A stretch of 64,000 nt of DNA, taken from positions 124,001 through 188,000 of the forward strand of contig JALHOW010000007.1 of NCBI GenBank assembly GCA_022842785.1, in the 5' to 3' direction. Made by a program: the position numbers and the translations under genes. The notes under the pieces were generated by a model. It was not told where the DNA came from and made no database searches. It was given only the letters and a program-made list of their open reading frames with translations. Of this stretch, positions 11,532-20,189 are shown piece after piece. Position 1 is the first letter of the stretch. Every line of letters begins with the position of its first letter. Source of the DNA: Hyphomicrobiaceae bacterium. GTDB lineage: Bacteria; Pseudomonadota; Alphaproteobacteria; Rhizobiales; Hyphomicrobiaceae.

Positions 11532-12264
11532 GATCTCCGGCCTGCGCAAATCCTTCGACGGTTTCGTCGCGACATCCGACGTCAGCCTGTCGGTAGCACG
11601 CGGCGAGATTGCTGCTGTCATCGGCCCCAATGGCGCGGGCAAGTCGACGCTCTTCAATCTGATCACAGGGCACATCCGCCCAGACGTTGGTACGGTTCAC
11701 CTCGAAGGTCGCGATATCACTGGAGCTGCGCCGCACGCCATATGCCGCATGGGAATGGGGCGTTCTTTCCAGCGTGCCAATATCTTTCCCAAGCTCTCCG
11801 TGTTCGAGAACGTGCAAGCGGCTTTGATCGCGCATCGCCGGGCGGCGACCGACCTGTGGTCTGCCTCACGCGACATCTTTCGCGCCGAGACGCATCAGCT
11901 CCTCGCGTCGCTCGGCCTTGGGCCGCAGGCCGAAGTCACGGGCGGCACGCTGTCCTACGGCAACCAGAAGCAGCTCGAACTCGGCATCGCACTGGCAGGA
12001 GAACCGAAGATTCTGCTGCTCGATGAGCCGACCGCCGGCATGTCCTCCGTGGAAACGGCGGAGACCATCGGGCTGCTCCAGCGTATTGCCTCCGAGCGAG
12101 AGCTGACACTTCTCTTCACCGAGCACGACATGGATGTGGTCTTCGCCATCGCCCACAAGATCGCCGTTCTGCACCAAGGCCGGATCATCGCTGTGGGCCG
12201 GCCGGACGAGGTGCGCGCCGATCCCGAGGTGCGCCGCGTCTATCTCGGGGAGCAACACGCATGA
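11524..12264 (+). CDS. livG: LivG-type ATPase of a branched-chain-type ABC importer
   Basis: A 246-residue cytoplasmic ATPase. It has Walker A GPNGAGKST near residue 37, Q-loop GRSFQRANIFPKLSV, signature LSYGNQKQLE, Walker B KILLLDEPTAGM and H-loop FTEHDMDVVF. It ends YLGEQHA, the usual LivG tail. It drives uptake through LivHM together with LivF; the genes overlap by four bases. Confidence 0.92.
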   Translation: MLEISGLRKSFDGFVATSDVSLSVARGEIAAVIGPNGAGKSTLFNLITGHIRPDVGTVHLEGRDITGAAPHAICRMGMGRSFQRANIFPKLSVFENVQAALIAHRRAATDLWSASRDIFRAETHQLLASLGLGPQAEVTGGTLSYGNQKQLELGIALAGEPKILLLDEPTAGMSSVETAETIGLLQRIASERELTLLFTEHDMDVVFAIAHKIAVLHQGRIIAVGRPDEVRADPEVRRVYLGEQHA

Positions 12265-12986
12265 CCGCGCCGCTGCTCGACGTCCGCGACATTCATACGG
12301 CCTACGGGCGTTCGCGTGCCCTCTTCGGCGTGTCGCTGGCTGTTCCGAAAGGTGCCTGCGTCTGTCTTCTCGGGCGCAATGGCGTCGGGAAGACGACCAC
12401 CATGCGCTCGATCATGGGCCTGACGCCGGCGTCGAGCGGGCAGATCATCTGGAAGGGCCAGGATATCACGCATCGGCGTCCGTTCGAGATTGCGCGTGCG
12501 GGTATCGGCTTTGTCCCCGAGGATCGCCGGATCTTCGCGGATCTGAGCGTGCTCGAGAATCTCGAGGTTGGCGGCAGAGCTGCTGCGCGACCGGGGCCTT
12601 GGTCGGTGGAGGCCGTCTTCGATCTCTTTCCGAAATTGCGCGAGCTGTCCGGGCGGCGCGGCGGTTATCTTTCGGGTGGCGAACAGCAGATGCTGACCAT
12701 CGGTCGGACGCTGATGGGCAATCCCGAGCTGCTGCTGCTCGATGAACCATCCGAGGGACTTGCGCCGCTCGTCGTCGAAGCCCTGCTCGAACAGGTCGGC
12801 AGACTGAAGTCGCAAGGCCTTACGATTCTTCTCGCCGAGCAGGGCCTGCACTTCTCGCTCGCGCTCGCGGACCACGTCTATGTGCTGCAGAAGGGTGCCG
12901 TGCGATACTCCGGTCCCTCGTCTGCACTTCGGGATGATCCAAAATTGCGCGACGATCTTCTTGCCCTCGCCGCGCCGGTCGACTGA
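12261..12986 (+). CDS. livF: LivF-type ATPase of a branched-chain-type ABC importer
   Basis: A 241-residue LivF ATPase with Walker A GRNGVGKTT near 36, FVPEDRRIFADLSVLENL (the LivF-specific region), signature LSGGEQQML, Walker B LLLLDEPSEGL and switch loop LLAEQGLHFSLAL. The usual LivF ending is replaced by DDLLALAAPVD. It is the second ATPase subunit of the same importer as the preceding LivHMG genes. The tautomerase gene follows 35 bases later. Confidence 0.92.
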   Translation: MTAPLLDVRDIHTAYGRSRALFGVSLAVPKGACVCLLGRNGVGKTTTMRSIMGLTPASSGQIIWKGQDITHRRPFEIARAGIGFVPEDRRIFADLSVLENLEVGGRAAARPGPWSVEAVFDLFPKLRELSGRRGGYLSGGEQQMLTIGRTLMGNPELLLLDEPSEGLAPLVVEALLEQVGRLKSQGLTILLAEQGLHFSLALADHVYVLQKGAVRYSGPSSALRDDPKLRDDLLALAAPVD

Positions 12987-13021
12987 GGTTCGCCAACACG
13001 TTTCAACAAAGGAGGAAAGAC

Positions 13022-13228
13022 ATGCCCTTCGTCAGCATTCGCATCCTGAACGGACACTCACAGGAACGGAAGGATGAGATATCGGCCCGCGTGACGGACG
13101 CGATCAGCGAGGTCGCGGAGCTTCCCAAGGAGGCCATCTGGGTGGTGTTCGAGGAGATCACTTCCGATGACTGGTATGTCGGTGCCAAAACCGTGACCGA
13201 GCTCAAGAAAGCGGCAGCCAAGCGATGA
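13022..13228 (+). CDS. 4-Oxalocrotonate tautomerase-family small enzyme
   Basis: A 68-residue tautomerase-superfamily protein starting Met-Pro, so that processing exposes the catalytic amino-terminal Pro1. The fold signature PFVSIRILNG...ERKDEISARVTDAI is clear. By 4-OT numbering, however, position 11 is His (NGHS) and position 39 is Trp (AIWVV), where 4-OT has its substrate-binding Arg11 and Arg39. The true reaction may therefore differ from 4-OT, for example another keto-enol tautomerisation or a hydrolytic or decarboxylase variant. A very strong AAAGGAGGAAAGAC ribosome binding site precedes it. Its stop overlaps the next gene by ATGA, so it belongs to the Liv operon's catabolic tail. Confidence 0.88.
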   Translation: MPFVSIRILNGHSQERKDEISARVTDAISEVAELPKEAIWVVFEEITSDDWYVGAKTVTELKKAAAKR

Positions 13229-14118
13229 GTGTCGAAATCCGTCACGCCGCCTTCGAGACCGTTGTCGGCTCGTCGGTCGAGTTTGAGCAGTTGGGGACAG
13301 GCTTCCTCTTCACGGAAGGGCCGCTCTGGCATCCGCGCGATCGCTATCTGCTCTTCAGTGATATGCCCGGTGACATCATCCGGCGGTGGTCGGCGCGCGA
13401 TGGCATCCAGACCTTCCGCTCGCCGTGCAACAAGTCGAACGGCCTCACCTGGGACCGCCAGGGGCGGCTACTCGCTTGCGAGCATGCGTCCAGCCGTGTA
13501 TCGCGAACGGAAGCGGATGGCACGATCAGCACCGTCGCCTCGCACCATCAAGGTCAGGAGCTGAACAGCCCCAATGACATCGTGGTCGCGAGCGACGGGG
13601 CCATCTACTTCTCGGACCCGACGTACGGCCGCATGGATTACTACGGTCTGAAGCGCGATGTGGTGCTCAGCTTTCGTGGTGTTTATCGAATCGCTCCCGA
13701 AGGCGGGCTGCCGCAGCTGCTCGCCGACGATTTTGGCCAGCCAAACGGTCTCTGCTTCTCGCCCGACGAGCGCCGCCTCTTCATCAACGATACCGAGCGC
13801 GGCCATATCCGCGTATTCGACCGCAAGGCGGACGGTACGCTGACCGATGCAGGCATCTGGGCCGAGACGAAAGGCGAAGGCAACGGCGCACCTGACGGCA
13901 TGAAGATCGACAGCGCGGGAAATCTCTACTCGTGTGGTCCGGGCGGTATCCACGTATTTGCGCCGTCCGGAGATTGTCTCGGCGTCATTCGAACGCCGGA
14001 GGTCGCTGCAAATTTCTGCTGGGGCGACGATGATCTGAGGAGCATCTTCATCACGGCGTCGACTTCGCTCTATCGCATCAGAGTGAAGACGCCGGGACGT
14101 TCGGCGTATCCGGCCTAG
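13225..14118 (+). CDS. SMP-30/gluconolactonase-family hydrolase
   Basis: A 297-residue six-bladed beta-propeller of the SMP-30/gluconolaconase/LRE family, which hydrolyses lactones with a divalent metal. Expected metal ligands are visible: Glu in LFTEGPLWH (near 31), Asn in LNSPNDIVV (near 116) and Asp in GAPDGMKID (near 214), plus the asparagine in FGQPNGLCFS. No signal peptide is present, so it acts in the cytoplasm. It is translationally coupled to the tautomerase. The pair suggests an enol-lactone or lactone intermediate in the catabolism of the imported compound (inference). Confidence 0.85.
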   Translation: MSVEIRHAAFETVVGSSVEFEQLGTGFLFTEGPLWHPRDRYLLFSDMPGDIIRRWSARDGIQTFRSPCNKSNGLTWDRQGRLLACEHASSRVSRTEADGTISTVASHHQGQELNSPNDIVVASDGAIYFSDPTYGRMDYYGLKRDVVLSFRGVYRIAPEGGLPQLLADDFGQPNGLCFSPDERRLFINDTERGHIRVFDRKADGTLTDAGIWAETKGEGNGAPDGMKIDSAGNLYSCGPGGIHVFAPSGDCLGVIRTPEVAANFCWGDDDLRSIFITASTSLYRIRVKTPGRSAYPA

Positions 14119-14143
14119 CCCAACACGGCACAATTGAATGAAT

Positions 14144-14176
14144 GTGATCGGCGATGCCTCGAGCGTCGCCGATCAC
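14144..14176 (+). terminator. Hairpin after the Liv/tautomerase/lactonase operon
   Basis: Perfect 11-base arms GTGATCGGCGA at 14144-14154 and TCGCCGATCAC at 14166-14176, with an 11-base loop, 26 bases after the SMP-30 stop. No T-run follows. It is probably the 3' end of the operon transcript or a stabilising stem. Confidence 0.6.
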
Positions 14177-14286
14177 GCGCGCATGGGCAAGTCCCAGTGC
14201 GGATGCAGCGCGTATCCGGGTATTTCCTGATACGCGGCCACGGGGGCGTTGGCGCAGCATGAGCTGCGATTTCTGTCGCCCTGGCT

Positions 14287-15165
14287 ATGGCTCCGCACGG
14301 ATCGATAATGGAACTCCTCGCCGATCTTGCCGCACGCAGTGCGCTCCTGTTCGGTCTCCTCCTGTTCATGGGTCAAGAACTCGCGCACCGATTGGGCTTC
14401 GCGATTGGCGCGCGACATCGCACGGAAGCGGGACCGATCTCCGTCGATGGCGTGGCGCTGGTTGTGAACAGCCTTCTGGCGCTCCTTGCGTTCACACTCG
14501 CTATGACGCTGTCACACGGCAGCGCGCGTCTTGCGGAGCGGCGGGCGGGAGCTCTGACCGAGGCGAACGCCATAAGTACGGCGTGGCTGCGAGCGGAGGC
14601 GGTCGGCCATCCGCTCGGCCGTGAGATCGCGGATCTGCTCAAGCAGTACGGCAGCCTGCGCAGGGACTACATTGTCCAGCCGCGGCACTCCCCAGCCCTC
14701 GATGGCATCAACGATCGAAGCGCGCAGTTGCAGTCCCAGATCTGGGAGCGTGTCTCGTCGATCGTGCGCGAAAGGCCCGACGACGTCTCATCCTCGCTGA
14801 TGGAGTCGGCCAACGCAGCCTTCGACGCCGGCACTGCCGAGCGCTTTGCGATCGAGGCAAAGTTCCCGCCGGAACTGTTCTGGTTGTTAATCGGGATGAT
14901 TGTGGTCACCATGTTGGCGTTCGGTTACCAGCTCGGCTTGAACGCGCACAGATTGGGCGTGCTGATGAGCGCACTCATTGCTGTATGGACGGCGGTGCTC
15001 CTGGTCACTCTCGAGTTGAACGCGCCCCGGATCACCGGTGCCCGCGGGACCGTTGCCGCGTATGACTGGATGCTTCAGGGAATGCGAGTAAGCCAACGAG
15101 GAGACGCTGTGTCCGGTCCAGTGCCGAAGGCAGATGTCGGGGCACTGCGCCCTAGTGGGCAGTAG
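14287..15165 (+). CDS. DUF4239 (bestrophin-like) membrane protein
   Basis: A 292-residue predicted membrane protein. Hydrophobic segments lie near residues 15-30, 55-75, 195-215 and 222-245. The central block EANAISTAWLRAEAVG followed by a long amphipathic region, and the topology of two helices, a soluble middle and two helices, match the DUF4239 family. Function is unknown; similarity to bestrophins suggests an anion-channel-like fold. The start is uncertain: ATG at 14308 (MELLADLAARS) is an equally good choice, and neither has a clear ribosome binding site. It stands alone between the hairpin of the previous operon and a poorly coding stretch. Confidence 0.65.
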   Translation: MAPHGSIMELLADLAARSALLFGLLLFMGQELAHRLGFAIGARHRTEAGPISVDGVALVVNSLLALLAFTLAMTLSHGSARLAERRAGALTEANAISTAWLRAEAVGHPLGREIADLLKQYGSLRRDYIVQPRHSPALDGINDRSAQLQSQIWERVSSIVRERPDDVSSSLMESANAAFDAGTAERFAIEAKFPPELFWLLIGMIVVTMLAFGYQLGLNAHRLGVLMSALIAVWTAVLLVTLELNAPRITGARGTVAAYDWMLQGMRVSQRGDAVSGPVPKADVGALRPSGQ

Positions 15166-15187
15166 AGCCGTGTTCGCAGCAAGTCAG

Positions 15188-15436
15188 ATGAGTTCGAGCA
15201 CACGGGTTGCCCTGCTGGCCGTCTGCTGCGGTGTCTTTAGTGCTGAGGCATCAGCAGGGGGATTCTGCGGTCATAGCGGTGCGTGGCGTACGGAAATGAG
15301 GGTATCGACGTATGCCGATAACCCCCAGGTATTCCGCTCGGCACTTCGGCCCAGGTTCTCTTACAGAATTTCGTACGTTTGTGTTCACATCAGATCGGCA
15401 CCACAGCCGCGGCGGCGCGTCAGACAGGCCCAATAG
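15188..15436 (+). CDS. Doubtful small ORF with signal-peptide-like start
   Basis: An 82-codon frame whose first 25 residues look like a Sec signal peptide (positive/polar start, hydrophobic LLAVCCGVF, then AEASAG). The remainder is Arg/Ser-rich with no recognised domain. Codon usage is weaker in C/G at third positions than in neighbouring genes, and no good ribosome binding site is visible. An in-frame ATG also exists at 15134, inside the previous gene. It could be a small secreted protein, a decayed 5' gene end, or chance. The rest of the interval 15166-15457 shows nothing else. Confidence 0.25.
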   Translation: MSSSTRVALLAVCCGVFSAEASAGGFCGHSGAWRTEMRVSTYADNPQVFRSALRPRFSYRISYVCVHIRSAPQPRRRVRQAQ

Positions 15437-15457
15437 GCTGTTGACCGCGGTGTGACC

Positions 15458-16156
15458 TTACTTCCCGGACAGCTTCTGCGCGGCTCGTCCCACCGCTTCG
15501 CCGCGCCGCTTCAGCATGCCTTCGACATACGAGCGGAATTCACTGACCACGGCGGGCGGTGCTGTTTCCGGCGAGCCGGCAGCAAACGGCGGTTCGGGAT
15601 TGTATTCCATGTAAAGCTGGATCTTCTCGGCCGTCATGCGATCCGAAAGCGCTTCGGCGAGCAGCAGGCCGAAGTCGATGCCGGCGGTGACGCCACCGCC
15701 CGTAATGCGATTGCGATCGATGCAGACGCGCGTATTGACGGGTGTTGCGCCGAAAGCCTCGAGGAACTGCATCGAAGCCCAGTGTGTCGCGGCCTTGTAA
15801 CCCTGCAGCAGACCCGCAGCACCAAGCACCAGTGCCCCTGTGCAGACGGAGGTTACATAACGCGCGTTCGCTCCCTGCGCGCGGACGAAGGAAAGCACCT
15901 CCTCGTCCTCGAGCAATTCATTCATGCCGGGGCCGCCGGGAATGCAGATGACATCCAGCTTTGGACTGTCGGCGAACGTTATCGTCGGAAGAATCTTGAG
16001 ACCGACATCGCTGACGATCGGATCGAGATCCTTCCACAGGAGATGGACGTCGGCATTCGGCAGCCGCGCGAGAACCTCGAACGGTCCCGTCAGATCAAGC
16101 TGCGTCAAACGCGGGAAGAGTATGAGACCGATCTGGTGCCGCGCAGGTTCACTCAT
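15458..16156 (-). CDS. inhA: DJ-1/PfpI-family protein, probable isonitrile hydratase
   Basis: A 232-residue cytoplasmic protein of the DJ-1/PfpI superfamily. Blocks such as QLDLTGPFEV, LDVICIPGGPGMNELL, ARYVTSVCTGALVLGAAGLL, KAATHW and RITGGGVTAGIDFGL match isonitrile hydratase (InhA), which hydrates isonitriles to N-substituted formamides. The nucleophile is Cys105, with Asp21 in the region required in InhA. AraC-type GATase1-like domains share these blocks, but there is no DNA-binding domain here. It lies 15 bases downstream of the nitrilase gene in the same orientation, which supports a role in C-N triple-bond metabolism. Confidence 0.75.
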   Translation of the reverse strand: MSEPARHQIGLILFPRLTQLDLTGPFEVLARLPNADVHLLWKDLDPIVSDVGLKILPTITFADSPKLDVICIPGGPGMNELLEDEEVLSFVRAQGANARYVTSVCTGALVLGAAGLLQGYKAATHWASMQFLEAFGATPVNTRVCIDRNRITGGGVTAGIDFGLLLAEALSDRMTAEKIQLYMEYNPEPPFAAGSPETAPPAVVSEFRSYVEGMLKRRGEAVGRAAQKLSGK

Positions 16157-16171
16157 GGAACTCTCCTGTCT

Positions 16172-17203
16172 CTACGACCGATCCGTTCGCGCATCTTCGC
16201 CCTCAGCAGGCGGCGCTGCAACTGTGTCGAGGTAGCGCGCCGGCTCGCGCGCCGTTCTATCGATCTTGAGATCGAAGATATCGAACCTATTGTAATAGCC
16301 GACGACATCGTGGAACTGCTTGGGTTCGACGGAGAGTGACGTGTCGATCTCGCCGTAGACGATGCCTTCCTCGCCGCTGATGGTCTCGCTCATGACCGAG
16401 CCCGTGGGGTCGAGGATCATGGAGACGCTCTTGGGTGAGCGCTCGATGATCTCGCGAATGTGCTTGTCGCTCTTTGCAACGGCGGAGATGAGCTTCTCGT
16501 CGGCGAAGGCGGACGAGACGATGTTGAATACTTTTGCTTCGAACGCGTGCGCCCCGGCGCGAATCTCGATCGCCCGGCGCAGATCATAGGCCCCATTGTC
16601 GGTCGGTGGCCGCGTCGGCCAGATCGGCGGATACGTCGAGATGTGCACCTGCTCGCCCTCGGCCATCAGGGCGTAGCGCGACAGCGGATTGGTGTTCTCT
16701 CCGCAGATGAGCATGCCAACGCGTCCGACGTCGGTCGGCACGACGCGCAGGCCGCGCGCGTCACCGTTCGCCCAAATGAGCTTTTCATAGAAGGTCGGCA
16801 CGAGCTTGCGATGGTGGTTCAGGATCGCGCCATCCGGGCCGATCAGGAGGTTCGAGTTCCAGAGGCAGCCGACACTCGCATCTGTCCCCTCGCTGATGCC
16901 GACGGAGACATACACGCCATACTCGCGCGCTGCCGCCGCGAGCCGCGCCACTTCCTCGCCGTCTCGCCGTACGGACTGCATGGCGAGCGCACGGAAGAAA
17001 TCGTGGTTCTCGATGGGTGGCCGCAAGGCTGCCCATACGGGAAAGCCGGGCACGAAGCTCTCGGGAAAAGCCACGAGCGAGGCGCCGTTCTTTGCGGCTT
17101 CGCGGATGAAGGAGATGCCCTTCTCGATGGTTGCGGCACTGTCGAGAAAGACGGATGCGATGTGGCAGGCAGCAGCTTTGAAGCGCGGGTACGTCAGGGG
17201 CAT
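16172..17203 (-). CDS. Nitrilase (aliphatic nitrilase / cyanide hydratase type)
   Basis: A 343-residue nitrilase of the carbon-nitrogen hydrolase superfamily, converting a nitrile to acid and ammonia. The catalytic triad is visible: Glu48 in FPESFVPGFPVW, Lys133 in HHRKLVPTFYEK and Cys167 in LICGENTNPLSRYAL. The following EGEQVHISTYPPIWPTRPP is typical of true nitrilases. Start is the ATG at 17203 or 17209; the frame extends further upstream to 17353, but that part lies inside the regulator gene and is not nitrilase-like. It lies between the TrmB regulator and the isonitrile hydratase gene in one leftward operon. Confidence 0.9.
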   Translation of the reverse strand: MPLTYPRFKAAACHIASVFLDSAATIEKGISFIREAAKNGASLVAFPESFVPGFPVWAALRPPIENHDFFRALAMQSVRRDGEEVARLAAAAREYGVYVSVGISEGTDASVGCLWNSNLLIGPDGAILNHHRKLVPTFYEKLIWANGDARGLRVVPTDVGRVGMLICGENTNPLSRYALMAEGEQVHISTYPPIWPTRPPTDNGAYDLRRAIEIRAGAHAFEAKVFNIVSSAFADEKLISAVAKSDKHIREIIERSPKSVSMILDPTGSVMSETISGEEGIVYGEIDTSLSVEPKQFHDVVGYYNRFDIFDLKIDRTAREPARYLDTVAAPPAEGEDARTDRS

Positions 17204-17228
17204 ACGCATATTCCAGAATAGAGTTGGT

Positions 17229-18029
17229 TCATGTCTTGCGGTGCAGGTCGATGATCTTGCCGCGCGCCGGGCGCTTTGCAGGCACTGTCGCGTGGCGGCT
17301 GGCAGCCCATAACGTCTCGAAGAGGCCGGTCTGCATGGCGGCAAACCCCGCACTCTCGATCGTCATGGCGAAGTTCTCCTCGCGAGACGAGATGAGTGCC
17401 ACCTTGTCGTCGTAGATGTAGGTGGTCATGGAGAAGCTGAAATCGTCCGGTGCATAGCGCAGGATGCGCAAGTCCGCTGGATTGTCCGACCAGAATGGAT
17501 GCAGATCCTTGGTCGGCGAGCGCACTACGCGCAGCGTGACGCCGGCCTCGATGCGGCGGCGGACATTGTCGTCCATCCACGCGCGGCCCGGAACTTCATA
17601 GAGGTCGCTCATCGAAAGGATGCCGAGAAGCATCTTGCTGCGGCACGTCAGGGTCTCGTCGAGCACGGCCTTGATACCGTCCGGCCCCTGGTAGTAGCGC
17701 ACTTTCGGTTTTGCCGGCGTGCGATTGTGCAGCGACATCAGCTCCGGCATGACGGCGGCGAGCTTCTGGCGGCGTTCCTCGACGATCTCGAGTACACGCT
17801 CGGGCGACTCCGCCATGATCAGCATCGAACGGTCGGTCGATTGCGGGATCTCATTGACCAGCCGCTGTGCAAGAAGGCGCGAGAACACGTCGTAGGCGTT
17901 CGTGCGGCTGATGCCTGCCTTGCGCGCGATATCGCGGATCGGCGCCTGACCGAGTTCCAGCGCGGCCAGATAGAACCGCACTTCCGTCTCGTGCAGGCCG
18001 ATATCCATCAGCACGCGATCAATCGGCAT
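17229..18029 (-). CDS. TrmB-family transcriptional regulator
   Basis: A 266-residue regulator with an N-terminal winged helix (residues 1-70: LGLHETEVRFYLAALELG, IRDIARKAGISRTNAYDVFS) followed by a C-terminal sensor region, matching the TrmB/HTH type best known for sugar control in archaea and found in some bacteria. First gene of the leftward nitrilase operon, and divergent from the LivHMGF genes that start at 18279. It is thus well placed to control both sides. The ligand is unknown; a nitrile-derived compound is a reasonable guess from context. Confidence 0.8.
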   Translation of the reverse strand: MPIDRVLMDIGLHETEVRFYLAALELGQAPIRDIARKAGISRTNAYDVFSRLLAQRLVNEIPQSTDRSMLIMAESPERVLEIVEERRQKLAAVMPELMSLHNRTPAKPKVRYYQGPDGIKAVLDETLTCRSKMLLGILSMSDLYEVPGRAWMDDNVRRRIEAGVTLRVVRSPTKDLHPFWSDNPADLRILRYAPDDFSFSMTTYIYDDKVALISSREENFAMTIESAGFAAMQTGLFETLWAASRHATVPAKRPARGKIIDLHRKT

Positions 18030-18110
18030 CGTTCCTCATCCCGGGCCGAGGGAGCTGTCTTGTGCAGCGCGTGGAATACCATGCCACAACCATGCATCGT
18101 CTGTCGAATA

Positions 18111-18200
18111 GGATTGACAGCCTAACGAGTGGATCCATAAAAAATTGTGCGCAAAGCCTGTATTATCGGCAAAAGACGATATTGCACAGAGTGTCAATCC
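18111..18200. promoter_or_regulatory. Divergent promoter region with a separated inverted repeat
   Basis: The 249-base gap between the TrmB regulator and livH holds GGATTGACA at 18111-18119 and its exact complement TGTCAATCC at 18192-18200, 72 bases apart, within the AT-richest part of the gap. The sites flank the probable divergent promoters and could be a pair of operators for the TrmB regulator. No convincing -35/-10 pair was identified. Confidence 0.4.
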
Positions 18201-18278
18201 GTGCTGAATATTGTGTGTCGAGGCTGAGAGGCCTCTTTTCCTGCTCGCGGCACGCCGCGACTGATCACGAGGGGTTCC

Positions 18279-19139
18279 GTGTCCGCACTCGTGCTGGCTC
18301 TCGCCGTCAACGGTTTGGTCTGGGGGCTCATCATTGCGCTCATCGCGCTCGGCCTCTCAATCATCTTCGGCCTTCTCGACATCATCAATGTCGCGCACGG
18401 CGACTTCTTCATGCTCGGCACGGTCGTCGTCCTCGTGCTGACCGTTTCGACGGGCTCCTATTGGCTTGCGCTCGCGCTGGTGCCGCTGATCGGCTTTGCC
18501 GTTGGCCTGGTGCTCGAGCGCCTGATCATCCGCCCAACGATCCGCCAGGCTTCGCTGACCATCGTCACGACATTCGGCCTGTCGATGATGCTTCAGGAAG
18601 GCGTGCGCGCAACCTACGGTGCGCAACCCCGCCGTATGGCCGCACCGATCGAAGGGACAATCCCTCTGTTCGGTATCGACTATGATGTGTATCGCATCTT
18701 CGCCGCCGCCTTCGCAGCGCTGTGCCTCGTCGCGTTCTTCGTGTTTTTGACGCGCACCAAGCTCGGCACCTGGATCCGCGCGGTTCGCCACGATCCCGAG
18801 ACGGCGACCGCACTCGGTGTGCCTGTCACGCGCATCTGCGCCATCACCTTCGGCCTCGGCACGGCCATGGCATTGCTCGGCGGCGCGATTGCCGCTCCCA
18901 TCACCACCGTCGAGTTCCGCACGGGCGTCGACATTCTCCCGTTCTGCTTCATGGCGGTCATCATCGGCGGTCTCGGCAATCTGCAGGGGACAGTAGCGGC
19001 TGCGGTTCTGCTTGCCGTCTTCGAGGGTCTCGTCACGAGTGTCACCGATCCGACCATTGCCCGCATTGTCTCGCTGGGCTTGATGAGCGTCGTGCTGTTG
19101 GTGCGTCCGCATGGCCTCTTCTCGGGAGCGACACGATGA
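18279..19139 (+). CDS. livH: LivH-type permease of a branched-chain-type ABC importer
   Basis: A 286-residue LivH family membrane protein with LGLSIIFGLLDIINVAHGDF near residue 25 and the C-terminal loop IIGGLGNLQGTVAAAVLLA. Start is GTG at 18279, preceded by CACGAGGGG as ribosome binding site. First gene of the third Liv operon, divergent from the TrmB/nitrilase operon. The following LivM overlaps by ATGA. Confidence 0.92.
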   Translation: MSALVLALAVNGLVWGLIIALIALGLSIIFGLLDIINVAHGDFFMLGTVVVLVLTVSTGSYWLALALVPLIGFAVGLVLERLIIRPTIRQASLTIVTTFGLSMMLQEGVRATYGAQPRRMAAPIEGTIPLFGIDYDVYRIFAAAFAALCLVAFFVFLTRTKLGTWIRAVRHDPETATALGVPVTRICAITFGLGTAMALLGGAIAAPITTVEFRTGVDILPFCFMAVIIGGLGNLQGTVAAAVLLAVFEGLVTSVTDPTIARIVSLGLMSVVLLVRPHGLFSGATR

Positions 19140-20188
19140 CGGCCGCAGGCATATCGCGCGCTGCGGTCGTGGTTCTCCTCGCCGCGCTCATAGCCGTTCC
19201 GTTAGTGCTGCCGATGTTTGGCAGCTCCTTCTGGATCGATATCGTCGCTGAAATCCTGATCTGGTCGTTGCTGGCCGCGAGCGTGAACCTGCTGCTTGGC
19301 TATGTGGGGCTGCTCTCGTTTGGCCAAGCGCTTTACTTTGGCGTCGGCATGTATGGCGCTGCGCTTTCGGTCATCCACTGGGGCGTCGGCTTCTGGGGTG
19401 GTCTCGCGGTCGGCGTCGTCGCGGCCATGGTCATGGCGGCCATCGCGGGTTCGGTCGCAGTGCGCCTCACGTGGCACTACTTCGCGATCATCACTGTCGT
19501 GTTCTCGCTCATTCTCTACTTTGCAGCCATGAGTGCGAAGCCGCTCACGGGCGGCGATGATGGCATCTCGTTCAGCGCCCAGAGCGTGCTCACACTCGGC
19601 GGGACAAAGTTCACGCTGGCCGACCAGTCCGTGCAGTACTACACGATCCTGCTTGTCGTCGCATTCTGCTACGCATTGTTCGCGCTCGTCGTGCGCAGTC
19701 CTCTCGGCGTGCGCTTCATGGCCGTGCGGGAGAACGACCGGCGCGCGGCGCTTGTCGGCATCAATGTCTATCTGACGCGCTACACGGCGTTTGTGCTTGC
19801 GGGCGCGCTCGCCGGCGCTTCAGGCGCACTCTTCGCCTTCTTCGGTCGCTATGCTTCCGCGTCCTACATGTTCTACCACGTGTCGGGTGAGGCCGTGGTG
19901 TGGGCGATCGTCGGAGGTGCCGGCAGTCTACTTGGACCGCTTTTCGGCACGGGGTTGCTCATTATCTTCCGTGAGATCATCTCGGCCGTCTGGGAGCACT
20001 ACCTCTTCGCCGTCGGCGCCATAACCGTGCTTGTCGTCATGTTCGCCCCGCGCGGCCTGGCAGGCGCCTGGAGCGATCTTCTCGATGTGATGACGCGCGG
20101 CAAGCCGCCCGCGAACGTACCGCCATCGTCCCCCTCTGCTGCTCCGGGTCTGCCCAAGCGGGCCGCGGACACGACTTCGGGGGGCTGA
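19136..20188 (+). CDS. livM: LivM-type permease of a branched-chain-type ABC importer
   Basis: A 350-residue LivM protein. NLLLGYVGLLSFGQALYFGV near residue 55, RENDRRAALVGINV and the loop IVGGAGSLLGPLFGTGLL are characteristic. The last 35 residues form a Pro/Ser/Ala-rich cytoplasmic tail, longer than usual. ATG at 19136 overlaps the LivH stop. It forms the channel with LivH. Confidence 0.92.
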   Translation: MTAAGISRAAVVVLLAALIAVPLVLPMFGSSFWIDIVAEILIWSLLAASVNLLLGYVGLLSFGQALYFGVGMYGAALSVIHWGVGFWGGLAVGVVAAMVMAAIAGSVAVRLTWHYFAIITVVFSLILYFAAMSAKPLTGGDDGISFSAQSVLTLGGTKFTLADQSVQYYTILLVVAFCYALFALVVRSPLGVRFMAVRENDRRAALVGINVYLTRYTAFVLAGALAGASGALFAFFGRYASASYMFYHVSGEAVVWAIVGGAGSLLGPLFGTGLLIIFREIISAVWEHYLFAVGAITVLVVMFAPRGLAGAWSDLLDVMTRGKPPANVPPSSPSAAPGLPKRAADTTSGG

Positions 20189-20189
20189 C

